From contig JAGBEM010000079.1 in assembly GCA_017936985.1 (NCBI GenBank), positions 1 to 7,407 on the forward strand: a stretch of DNA of 7,407 bases. The letters are read 5' to 3'. Position numbers and translations under genes: made by a program. The DNA comes from Oscillospiraceae bacterium (GTDB taxonomy: Bacteria; Bacillota_A; Clostridia; Oscillospirales; Oscillospiraceae). Shown in pieces: positions 1 through 5,657 of the stretch; positions within the stretch are counted from its first letter, which is position 1, and each line of letters begins with the position of its first letter. The notes under the pieces were generated by a model. The model worked only from the letters and a program-made list of their open reading frames with translations. It ran no database searches and had not been told where the DNA came from.

Positions 1-1
1 A

Positions 2-616
2 AAGCAGATCCTGCTGGGGCATCGATTCCACACCTATGAGGGTGGTGAGGGCAATCTGACCCAGCACCATGCCTGGTTGTATTTCCTTTGCGCTATGGAA
101 AAAAGGAATGATGGCCAACAGGCTGTGGCGAAGAAGCTGCTTCGGGATGGCCTGGTATTCCCGGAAAACTACGGCGAAGAGAAGAATTACTTTGTCAATG
201 ATGCGCCCATTTATCTGGCGTTGGCAGAAATGGAGCCGGAAAAGGCGGAAGAATATCTGCAGCTTGCCATCTCTACCAAGGGTGCGCCGACGGTGCACAG
301 CTACTATCAGTGCATTGCTTTGGAAAAAATGAATCGCCACCAGGATGCTCAGGCTTTGGCTGCGCAGCTGAAGCAGATCGGTGAAAACAAGATCAAAAAT
401 GCTGCGGTCAACGATTACTACGGTGTTGGCGCTCCGGCATATCCACCCTTTGGGTATGATATTGTGAAAGCTCACACTACGGACGGCTTGATCCTGTGCG
501 CTTTCGCGGCTCTGGCTATGCACGACCGGGACGGTGCTGCAAAGCTGGCACAGCAGATCGAGGCGCTGGACAGCTGCCATTTCTTCCTGTACCTGCTTCG
601 TCGGGAGATGCACTGA
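2..616 (+). CDS. DUF5107-type TPR protein, C-terminal fragment (5' end outside window)
   Basis: The reading frame is open from base 2 to the TGA at 614-616, giving 204 residues with no start inside a plausible context, so the gene begins upstream. Fragment residues 6-25 contain HRFHTYEGGEGNLTQHHAW and residues 53-61 contain FPENYGEEK. From memory, DUF5107 proteins carry a closely similar 'RFHPWEGGEG' block, an alpha-helical repeat with A-x-x-x-F-x-x-A-L-x-x-PENLGE, then more TPR-like helices. The rest of the fragment is helical and TPR-like (PIYLALAEMEPEKAEEYLQLA, then a repeat with EKMNRHQDAQALAAQL). Full-length members are about 1,000 residues, with a beta-rich N-terminal part, so only the final fifth is visible. 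The family has no established function. The ATG at 69 is in another frame, and the in-frame TTG at 77 is an internal codon. The family call rests on remembered motifs and is fairly likely, not certain. Confidence 0.68.
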   Translation, partial: KQILLGHRFHTYEGGEGNLTQHHAWLYFLCAMEKRNDGQQAVAKKLLRDGLVFPENYGEEKNYFVNDAPIYLALAEMEPEKAEEYLQLAISTKGAPTVHSYYQCIALEKMNRHQDAQALAAQLKQIGENKIKNAAVNDYYGVGAPAYPPFGYDIVKAHTTDGLILCAFAALAMHDRDGAAKLAQQIEALDSCHFFLYLLRREMH

Positions 617-641
617 AGTCCGTTTTGTAGAAAAACATGAA

Positions 642-670
642 TTGACTTTTGATAGGATACCGAATAGAAT
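642..670 (+). promoter_or_regulatory. Sigma-A-type promoter for the CotH-family gene
   Basis: The -35 box TTGACT (642-647) and the -10 box TAGAAT (665-670) each match consensus at five of six positions and are separated by 17 bases. Transcription would begin near 677, leaving a leader of about 35 bases before the start codon at 712. This makes the CotH-family gene independent of the upstream gene, after which I find no clear terminator. Confidence 0.72.
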
Positions 671-699
671 AAAAGCATCCAAGAAAACCTATTCATTTT

Positions 700-705
700 A
701 GGAGA
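700..705 (+). promoter_or_regulatory. Ribosome binding site that decides the CotH-family start
   Basis: AGGAGA lies 6 bases before the ATG at 712. It directly abuts the in-frame ATG at 706, leaving no spacer, so 712 is the workable start and the first two codons of the longer reading are not translated. Confidence 0.75.
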
Positions 706-711
706 ATGCCT

Positions 712-2271
712 ATGAAAAAGGTCAATATTATCATTATTGCTGTTGTTGCCGCCATTCTGGCAGGAATCGTTGCGCTGCTGGTGATAGACAAGGGAGAGAC
801 CGAACAGAAACGAAAAGATCTGTGTTTAGGCATTGGACTTATCGCCGAAGAAGATGTGGTCAAATATGACTATTACGGAAAATATGATTTTGAAAAGCTG
901 ACTTACAACGGCCAGCCGGTACCCTTTGACAGAAGCAGCTGGACCATTTACATATCCCAGTCGCCGGACAACATTGGCAATTACTATGATCTGACCGGTG
1001 AATTGGAGTGGTCGGATCCAAACAGTACCGCGCAATTTATTAAGAATGAAGCACTGGAAAACCTGGAGGAATCGGTGCGCAACAATGTACCGCTGTGGCT
1101 GTACATCACCAACGGCAAGACCTATCGGATCGTCAAAGTGGTGATCACGACTTTGCCTGTGATGAATATGGAAGGCAAAGTTTCTTACAAAAATGAAGAT
1201 GACCGGGATGTCTTAAAGGGAAGCATCACGCTGTGGACGGGCAAGGATCCGGCGACCGGCAAGTCCAATATGCAGACCAGCGAATTAGAGTGGCATATTC
1301 GGGGACATTATTCAGCGGGTCAGCCGAAAAAACCCTGGAAGCTGTCGCTGAAAGACGAAAATGGTTTGAATAATCACTTGGACTTTTTGGGTATGGGCGC
1401 GGATGATGACTGGATTTTGAACTGCCTGACCATGGACGACACCAAGATCAAAGAAAAGCTGATGATGGACTACTGGAACATTCTGGCGGCACGGGAAGAT
1501 CATCTGTATAAAATGTCCACGGGCGAATATGTGGAAGTGGTGATCAATGACCAGTACATGGGACTGTTTTTGCTGCAGCGCCGGGTGGACGGAAAGTATC
1601 TGGAATTGGGCGACAATGATGTTTTGCTGAAGGCGGTTAATTATGGTTTGACCAAGGCAGAAGATGCCTATGAGTTCATTACCGATCCGGTGAATGAAAA
1701 ACAGATCTATAGTACCATGCAAAAAGTGCTGGATCAGAAAGACAGCAGTATGTACAATCTGGAGAACATGGTCGACACCAATTTGATGCTCCAGTTTACA
1801 TCGTCCATTGACAATCAGGGCTTGAAGAATATTTATCATGTGTTGGTGAAAAAGGGTAACAGCTATGAGCATTATTTGATACCCTGGGACACGGATCAGA
1901 GCATGGGTGTTGTATGGAGCGCTTCAAAGAAGGACTTTGACTATGATGCAAACCGGTCGGTGAAGGAGCGGGTCATACGCAAGGAGACCAATGCGATGAT
2001 CAAGATCCGTCCTGATTATTATGAATTGGAAGCAGCGCGATGGCTGGAGCTACGGGAGTCTCTGATCATAGAAGAGAACATCTTGAAGGATATCGATGTG
2101 CTGTACACTGAACTCAGTGAATGCGGTGCCTTTGCAAGAGATACGGATCTGTGGGGTATGCGGTATGGTAAAGAGGATACGATCGACGCTTTGAAGATGT
2201 TCTTCTGTGATCGGCTGGAATATCTGGATCGGTATTATAAAAATGCATTGTGGACAAAAAGCGAATCATAA
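712..2271 (+). CDS. CotH kinase family protein, membrane-anchored
   Basis: Encodes 519 residues. Residues 2-3 are KK, followed by one hydrophobic segment (about 5-25) with no lipobox cysteine. This suggests an uncleaved N-terminal anchor with the remainder outside the membrane. The CotH-like core runs from about residue 190 to 400. It contains IRGHYS (196-201) followed by a QPKKPWKLSL block, the acidic DDDWIL (231-236) followed by a D-D-T-K-I-K-E-K-L helix, EYVEVVINDQYMGLFLL (272-288), and IPWDTDQSMG (390-399), the family's Asp-containing metal-site-like motif. CotH proteins are atypical protein kinases; Bacillus CotH phosphorylates spore-coat proteins CotB and CotG. Here no coat gene is nearby, so the substrate is unknown, and the role may be surface or envelope protein modification. 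Residues 30-190 are not assigned to a domain. The gene has its own promoter and ends in a hairpin. Confidence 0.85.
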   Translation: MKKVNIIIIAVVAAILAGIVALLVIDKGETEQKRKDLCLGIGLIAEEDVVKYDYYGKYDFEKLTYNGQPVPFDRSSWTIYISQSPDNIGNYYDLTGELEWSDPNSTAQFIKNEALENLEESVRNNVPLWLYITNGKTYRIVKVVITTLPVMNMEGKVSYKNEDDRDVLKGSITLWTGKDPATGKSNMQTSELEWHIRGHYSAGQPKKPWKLSLKDENGLNNHLDFLGMGADDDWILNCLTMDDTKIKEKLMMDYWNILAAREDHLYKMSTGEYVEVVINDQYMGLFLLQRRVDGKYLELGDNDVLLKAVNYGLTKAEDAYEFITDPVNEKQIYSTMQKVLDQKDSSMYNLENMVDTNLMLQFTSSIDNQGLKNIYHVLVKKGNSYEHYLIPWDTDQSMGVVWSASKKDFDYDANRSVKERVIRKETNAMIKIRPDYYELEAARWLELRESLIIEENILKDIDVLYTELSECGAFARDTDLWGMRYGKEDTIDALKMFFCDRLEYLDRYYKNALWTKSES

Positions 2272-2290
2272 GAGACAGTTATCGATAATT

Positions 2291-2317
2291 TGCGGCGCAG
2301 TTGTTGACTGCGCCGCA
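2291..2317 (+). terminator. GC-rich hairpin after the CotH-family gene, possible terminator
   Basis: A perfect 10-base stem, TGCGGCGCAG (2291-2300) with CTGCGCCGCA (2308-2317), encloses a 7-base loop. It lies 19 bases after the stop codon, which fits a 3' end. The following bases (GATATATTCTATAATTT) are AT-rich but not a run of T, so intrinsic termination may be weak. The 3' arm also holds part of the next promoter's -35 box, so an operator role is possible. Confidence 0.55.
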
Positions 2318-2332
2318 GATATATTCTATAAT
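2304..2332 (+). promoter_or_regulatory. Sigma-A-type promoter for the SGNH hydrolase
   Basis: The -35 box TTGACT (2304-2309) and a perfect -10 box TATAAT (2327-2332) are 17 bases apart. Transcription would begin near 2339, giving a leader of about 25 bases. The -35 box covers the hairpin loop and the first two bases of its 3' arm, so the hairpin itself would be upstream of this transcript. Confidence 0.75.
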
Positions 2333-2363
2333 TTGATAAAACTTTAGGTTAGGAGAGATAACC

Positions 2364-3023
2364 ATGGATCTGAAGGGTAAGAAAATTTTGTTTTTGGGTG
2401 ACAGCATCACAGAAGGCCATGGCATCAGTGCGCCGGAATTTCGTTTTTCTGATCTGATCGCAAAAAATGAGGGCGCTGTTTGCTACAATTACGGCATCGG
2501 CGGCACGCGGATCGCGTATCAGCATACGCCTTCCGAAAATCCACGGTGGGATCGGAATTTTATTGACCGTGTGGATGAGATGGAAGATACCGCAGATATC
2601 GTGTTTGTCTTTGGCGGCACCAATGATTTTGGTCATGGTGATGCAGCTGTGGGTTGCTTTGATGACAAGACACCGGAGACCTTCTATGGTGCGGTTCATA
2701 CGCTGTTCCAGAAGCTGATCAACAAATATCCGGAAGCCAAGATCGTGTTTGCAACACCTATCCACAGAACGGTGGAGGAAAAGTGCATTATCAAGGGTGG
2801 CAAGGAGCAGTGCGTCCGACTGATCGACTATGTGAATATCCTGCGGCAGATGGCGGAATATTACGCGATCCCGGTGCTGGATCTTTACAAGTGCAGCGGT
2901 CTGCAGCCTCAGGTGAAGATCCTTATGGAAAAGTATGTGCCGGATGGAATCCATCCTAATGAGGCAGGTCATGTGATCCTGGCAGACCGCATCACCGCAT
3001 TTTTGAAGAACAGCTTCCTGTAA
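2364..3023 (+). CDS. SGNH/GDSL-family hydrolase
   Basis: Encodes 219 residues, a usual length for a single-domain SGNH esterase or lipase. The family blocks are in order: GDSIT (12-16) with nucleophile Ser14; GIGGTRI (44-50) with the oxyanion-hole glycine; GGTND (84-88) with Asn87; and DGIHPN (194-199) with Asp194 and His197 completing the Ser-Asp-His triad. There is no signal peptide or membrane segment, so it probably acts in the cytoplasm. The family hydrolyses esters, often removing acetyl or acyl groups from sugars or lipids; the substrate here cannot be read from sequence. The start at 2364 is supported by AGGAGA (2351-2356), 7 bases upstream. It is bracketed by its own promoter and a strong terminator, so it is monocistronic. 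Confidence 0.9.
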   Translation: MDLKGKKILFLGDSITEGHGISAPEFRFSDLIAKNEGAVCYNYGIGGTRIAYQHTPSENPRWDRNFIDRVDEMEDTADIVFVFGGTNDFGHGDAAVGCFDDKTPETFYGAVHTLFQKLINKYPEAKIVFATPIHRTVEEKCIIKGGKEQCVRLIDYVNILRQMAEYYAIPVLDLYKCSGLQPQVKILMEKYVPDGIHPNEAGHVILADRITAFLKNSFL

Positions 3024-3031
3024 GATATAAT

Positions 3032-3063
3032 AAAAACACATCCGCTGGTTGGATGTGTTTTTT
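3032..3063 (+). terminator. Intrinsic terminator of the SGNH hydrolase gene
   Basis: A perfect 12-base stem (3032-3043 with 3051-3062) encloses the loop GCTGGTT. The 3' arm ends in a run of six T (3058-3063). The hairpin begins 9 bases after the stop codon. The matching A-run on the 5' arm could allow some termination on the other strand, but no minus-strand gene faces it. Confidence 0.88.
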
Positions 3064-3075
3064 ATATGCCCTGCG

Positions 3076-3104
3076 TTGACAAGGAGAAGAAAGTGTGATA
3101 CAAT
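3076..3104 (+). promoter_or_regulatory. Strong sigma-A-type promoter for the HAD phosphatase
   Basis: A perfect -35 box TTGACA (3076-3081) and a -10 box TACAAT (3099-3104) are 17 bases apart, with an extended -10 TGA immediately before the -10 box (3096-3098). Transcription from about 3111 would give an AT-rich leader of nearly 60 bases without an obvious folded element. Confidence 0.82.
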
Positions 3105-3169
3105 TTTTAAAATAAAATTTACTAAATAGTTTGTTTAAGTTGAGAAAATGCAGGGAGAAATCAGAAATT

Positions 3170-3823
3170 ATGGAGAAAAAGATTGGAATTTTATTCGATT
3201 TGGACGGTACGCTGCTGGATACGCTGCAGGATCTGACGGATGCGGTCAACTATACAATGGAACAGTTCGGCTATCCGAAGCGGACGGACAGGGAAGTGCG
3301 CAGCTTTCTGGGTAACGGTGCCCGGGAGCTGATCCGCAGAGCCATGGGCGTGGAGGACTGCCCGGCGGTGGATCAGGCGCTGGCGGTGTACATCCCTTAC
3401 TACAATGCCCATAACCTGGACAAAACAAAGCCCTATGACGGCATTTTGGAAGCGCTGGCCTGTTTGGGCCAGAAGTATCCTTTGGCAGTAGTTTCCAACA
3501 AGCCGGACGCAGGCACAAAAGCCTTGTGCGCCCAGTTTTTCCCCGGTGTATACAGTATGGGTGAGCACGCCGGATGCCCAAGAAAGCCGGCACCGGATAT
3601 GCTGTACAAAGCAATGGCGGAGCTGGGCGTGGAAAAGTGCGTGTATGTAGGCGACAGTGAGGTGGATGTGATCACCGCCGGTAAAGCGGGTGCGCCTTGC
3701 ATTTCCGTGCTGTGGGGTTTCCGGGACAAACCGGAGATCGAGGAAAACGGCGGAAAGTATTTCTGCGAAGTTCCAGAGGAGCTGCCGAAGCTGGTAGAAG
3801 AAGCCATCAAGGCGCTGGTATAA
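3170..3823 (+). CDS. HAD-superfamily phosphatase, phosphoglycolate phosphatase type
   Basis: Encodes 217 residues with all four HAD motifs. Motif I is FDLDGT (9-14), with nucleophile Asp10 and acid-base Asp12. Motif II is VVSNK (107-111), with Ser109. Motif III is RKPAPD (138-143), with Lys139. Motif IV is GDSEVD (161-166), with Asp162 and Asp166 for Mg2+. The helical cap between motifs I and II (about 16-88) is the Gph/PGMB type. Such enzymes hydrolyse small phosphomonoesters such as 2-phosphoglycolate in the cytosol, but related sugar-phosphate phosphatases look the same, so the substrate is not fixed. The ATG at 3170 fits the usual short lead into motif I; AGGGAG (3152-3157) lies 12 bases upstream, a rather long spacing. 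The in-frame TTG at 3131 has no ribosome binding site. The gene is flanked by its own promoter and terminator. Confidence 0.9.
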   Translation: MEKKIGILFDLDGTLLDTLQDLTDAVNYTMEQFGYPKRTDREVRSFLGNGARELIRRAMGVEDCPAVDQALAVYIPYYNAHNLDKTKPYDGILEALACLGQKYPLAVVSNKPDAGTKALCAQFFPGVYSMGEHAGCPRKPAPDMLYKAMAELGVEKCVYVGDSEVDVITAGKAGAPCISVLWGFRDKPEIEENGGKYFCEVPEELPKLVEEAIKALV

Positions 3824-3828
3824 AGGAC

Positions 3829-3863
3829 AACCCCCGGGAAGGAAACTTCCTGGGGTTCTTTTT
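3829..3863 (+). terminator. Intrinsic terminator of the HAD phosphatase gene
   Basis: AACCCC (3829-3834) pairs with GGGGTT (3852-3857), and GGAAG (3837-3841) pairs with CTTCC (3846-3850) around a GAAA tetraloop. A bulged C and a G-T pair lie between the two helices. The tail CTTTTT (3858-3863) follows. Confidence 0.85.
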
Positions 3864-3876
3864 CGTTAATTAATTA

Positions 3877-3905
3877 TTGACTTTCGATAATGATAGTGGT
3901 ATGCT
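3877..3905 (+). promoter_or_regulatory. Promoter of the four-gene DUF2975/YozG operon
   Basis: The -35 box TTGACT (3877-3882) and the weaker -10 box TATGCT (3900-3905) are 17 bases apart. An extended -10 TGG (3897-3899) precedes the -10 box. The spacer contains GATAATGATAGT (3886-3897), where a repressor could sit. The weaker -10 fits a regulated operon, which is inference. Confidence 0.62.
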
Positions 3906-3939
3906 GTTGTTGGAAACGAATGGTTAAGGAGGAAGTGGT

Positions 3940-4416
3940 ATGTGCAGCACAAAAACAAAATGGATATCGATGGTGATCGCCATACTATTTTCGATTCTGG
4001 CGATGGTCGTTTATTTGCTGGTTGCGCAATTTCTTTATAAAATATCAATTGTCAAGAATCTGCGTATCTTCTTTATGTTGACGGTGGACGGCGTGATCTG
4101 TATTCTGGTGGCGAGTGTGGAGCTGCTGTTCGGGGTGCTGTATTTCTTTGGAAGGAAAGAGAAGAAAGCTGCAAAGACAATGCTCTATACTTCGCTGCTG
4201 ACACAGGCGTTGCTTTTGTTTGGCTTTGAAACGCTGTGGATCGTGGCGGTTCTTGACGAGTTGTCCTGGGCAGGTGCGGGGTACCGCTTGCTGTTTAGTC
4301 TTAGCGGCGGCACGGTGAGGAGGCTTAGTGTTCTAACTGTGGCTGTTTACGGTGTTTATTGTTTGTGCGTTAGGCTGGGCAGGCGCAAAAAGGTGAAACA
4401 GGAGGAAGTAAAATGA
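3940..4416 (+). CDS. Four-helix membrane protein of unknown function
   Basis: Encodes 158 residues with four probable membrane segments at about 9-33, 44-70, 82-105 and 127-146, and a short basic cytoplasmic tail (GRRKKVKQ). I do not recognise the family. The size and four-helix layout resemble the DUF2975 protein encoded next, but the loop after the second helix (GRKEKKAAKT) lacks the DUF2975 signature. The start at 3940 follows AAGGAGG (3926-3932) with 7 bases of spacing. It is the first gene of the operon, and its stop codon overlaps the next ATG (ATGA at 4413-4416), which suggests translational coupling. A partner or target of the DUF2975/YozG pair is possible but unproven. Confidence 0.8.
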   Translation: MCSTKTKWISMVIAILFSILAMVVYLLVAQFLYKISIVKNLRIFFMLTVDGVICILVASVELLFGVLYFFGRKEKKAAKTMLYTSLLTQALLLFGFETLWIVAVLDELSWAGAGYRLLFSLSGGTVRRLSVLTVAVYGVYCLCVRLGRRKKVKQEEVK

Positions 4417-4856
4417 AGCATGAAAGAAGTGTAAAGGTAACTCTTTGGGCCGGGCGGTTGGCGGCTTTGGTAGTGGCGGCCCTGGCAGTTGGTATGCCGG
4501 CGGTACTGCAGTGGTACGGTCAGGTGCGGGCACTGGCGCAGGATGAGAAGATGGCGATCTTGATCGCCTTTTACTGCTGCGTACCGGCGGTGGGTCTTGC
4601 GCTGTGGAATATGGACCGGCTTTTGCGGCGGATCCTGCAAGGAGATGTGTTCGTTCAGGAAAATGTGGGGCATATCCGTGTGATCCGGTGGTGCTGTGCC
4701 GGTGTGAGTGCGATCTGTGTTCCGGCCAGTGTATTTTATCTGCCGCTGGTATTTATGGTTGTGATCATGGCGTTTTTGTGTTTGGCGGTCAGTGTGGTCT
4801 GCGGTTTAATGACTGCGGCAGTGGCGATCCGGGAAGAAAACGATCTGACGGTTTGA
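4413..4856 (+). CDS. DUF2975 family membrane protein (YoaS-like)
   Basis: Encodes 147 residues with four probable membrane segments at about 12-31, 48-65, 92-112 and 113-138. Between helices two and three lies LRRILQGDVFVQENVGHIRVI (split here as 71-80 and 81-91), matching the remembered DUF2975 signature: L-x-x-I-x-x-G-x-x-F, then N and a basic stretch leading into helix three. The adjacent YozG-like regulator strongly supports the call, since DUF2975 and YozG-type genes recur side by side (yoaS/yozG in B. subtilis). The molecular function is unknown; a membrane partner that influences the regulator is plausible. Translation is probably coupled to the preceding gene: the ATG overlaps its stop, and GGAGG (4401-4405) lies inside that gene's 3' end. 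Confidence 0.78.
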   Translation: MKHERSVKVTLWAGRLAALVVAALAVGMPAVLQWYGQVRALAQDEKMAILIAFYCCVPAVGLALWNMDRLLRRILQGDVFVQENVGHIRVIRWCCAGVSAICVPASVFYLPLVFMVVIMAFLCLAVSVVCGLMTAAVAIREENDLTV

Positions 4857-4865
4857 GGTGGCAGT

Positions 4866-5096
4866 ATGGCAATCATTGTAAATCTGGATGTAATGCTGGC
4901 AAAACGGAAGATGACCTCTCTGGAGCTTTCTCACAGAATTGGGCTGACACCGGTAAATCTGTCCATTTTAAAAACCGGAAAGGCCAAGGCGATCCGGCTC
5001 AGTACCCTGGAGGCTATCTGCCGGGAGCTGAAATGCCAGCCCGGGGATCTGCTGGAATACGTGGAGGAGCCGTTGCGTGAAAAAGATAACGGGTGA
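4866..5096 (+). CDS. YozG-like XRE-family transcriptional regulator
   Basis: Encodes 76 residues, essentially one helix-turn-helix domain. The HTH spans about 17-38, with the helix SLELSHRIGL and the recognition helix TPVNLSILKTGK. It is followed by the conserved AKAIRLSTLEAICRELKCQPGD (40-61, shown here only as landmarks A40, R44, E49, C57 and D61) and LEY. This arrangement is typical of the small YozG/YozG-like DNA-binding proteins that accompany DUF2975 proteins. The start ATG at 4866 has GAGGTG (4855-4860) 5 bases upstream, overlapping the previous gene's TGA at 4854-4856. There is no effector domain, so any signal may come through the membrane partners encoded beside it. It probably regulates its own operon; the operator has not been identified. 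Confidence 0.88.
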   Translation: MAIIVNLDVMLAKRKMTSLELSHRIGLTPVNLSILKTGKAKAIRLSTLEAICRELKCQPGDLLEYVEEPLREKDNG

Positions 5097-5625
5097 GCAT
5101 TTGTTATGGATCGGCTGCGGTGCCGGTTTTGCAGGCTTTCTTGTGTGTTTGATCCTAATGGCTTCCGTGCAGGAGGGGTCTTCGCTGTGGCTGTTTGGCG
5201 TTGGGTCTAAGGAGATTGCCTGCGGCGTGCTGTATATAGGAACCGCTGTGCTGATGATTTGCTTTGCGTGGATCGGGTGTCTGTCTGTGGAGCGGTGGTG
5301 GGCACGGGTGATGATCCTTGTGCTGCTTGTGGTACTGCTCTGCATTGCACTGCTGGTTTTTGTGGTCGGGTATGCTTTTAGTGGAAGTGCCAGCTATTTT
5401 TTGGTGAGTGCACCGGACGGGGAGCATACCATTGTGGTGTGTGAAAGCGGGATCCTTGCGACAAAATGGGCAACCGTTTATCAGTTGACTTCGCCGGTGA
5501 CCATGGTGGAGATCGGATCGTGCCCCTATAAGTCAGCAACACCGGGCAACTATGACATCACATGGTATGATAGCTACTTTGTAATTATAGCTTGCGGAGA
5601 ATCTGTGAGAATCGATTATCGATGA
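5077..5625 (+). CDS. Three-helix membrane protein with C-terminal extracytoplasmic domain
   Basis: Encodes 182 residues, starting at GTG 5077 inside the end of the regulator gene (20-base overlap). GGAGG (5063-5067) lies 9 bases upstream. Probable membrane segments are at about 9-30, 47-69 and 78-100. Residues 105-182 form a polar, beta-prone domain starting SYFLVSAPDGEHTIVVCES and ending in a D-I-T-W-Y-D-S-Y-F-V strand pattern. With three helices and a basic N-terminus (MKK), this domain would lie outside the cell. Small clostridial membrane proteins with a similar 'SPDGKHTIVVEE' opening exist in my memory, but I know no named function for them. Its place in the operon suggests it works with the DUF2975/YozG genes, possibly as a sensor or as the regulated product. 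Confidence 0.82.
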   Translation: MKKITGEHLLWIGCGAGFAGFLVCLILMASVQEGSSLWLFGVGSKEIACGVLYIGTAVLMICFAWIGCLSVERWWARVMILVLLVVLLCIALLVFVVGYAFSGSASYFLVSAPDGEHTIVVCESGILATKWATVYQLTSPVTMVEIGSCPYKSATPGNYDITWYDSYFVIIACGESVRIDYR

Positions 5626-5626
5626 T

Positions 5627-5653
5627 AAAACCCGCCCTTTCAGGGCGGGTTTT
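5627..5653. terminator. Bidirectional terminator between convergent genes
   Basis: AAAACCCGCCC (5627-5637) pairs perfectly with GGGCGGGTTTT (5643-5653) around the loop TTTCA. The stem carries T-runs on both strands. It fills the 32-base gap between the stop of the plus-strand operon (5625) and the stop of the minus-strand gene (5658), so it can end transcription from both sides. Confidence 0.88.
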
Positions 5654-5657
5654 GTGA

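Noticed and set aside
622..636. Short GTTTT/AAAAC inverted repeat after the first gene as a terminator.
   Set aside because: It has only five mostly A-T pairs, with no GC-rich stem and no following T-run.
706..711. Longer start for the CotH-family gene at ATG 706.
   Set aside because: The ribosome binding site AGGAGA directly abuts this ATG, leaving no spacer. The ATG at 712 has normal spacing.
1312..1872. A 186-codon open frame on the minus strand inside the CotH-family gene.
   Set aside because: It lies opposite well-conserved CotH motifs, is rich in His and Gln as expected for an antisense shadow, and has no ribosome binding site or promoter.
2279..2288. Palindrome TTATCGATAA after the CotH-family gene as an operator.
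   Set aside because: A 10-base palindrome this AT-rich occurs often by chance, and there is no second copy or promoter placement to support a role.
2349..3041. A 230-codon open frame on the minus strand opposite the SGNH hydrolase.
   Set aside because: The plus strand encodes all SGNH catalytic blocks. The antisense frame has no recognisable motif and begins within the plus-strand terminator.
3131..3169. TTG-initiated extension of 13 residues on the HAD phosphatase.
   Set aside because: It has no ribosome binding site, the extension is unlike the family N-terminus, and the ATG at 3170 places the DLDGT motif at its usual position.
3105..3169. A riboswitch or attenuator in the HAD gene leader.
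   Set aside because: The leader is short and AT-rich, with no GC-rich stems or terminator-like fold.
4604..5080. A 158-codon frame overlapping the DUF2975 and regulator genes.
   Set aside because: It is Cys/Gly-rich and spans two recognised genes in another frame, so it is an overlap artefact.
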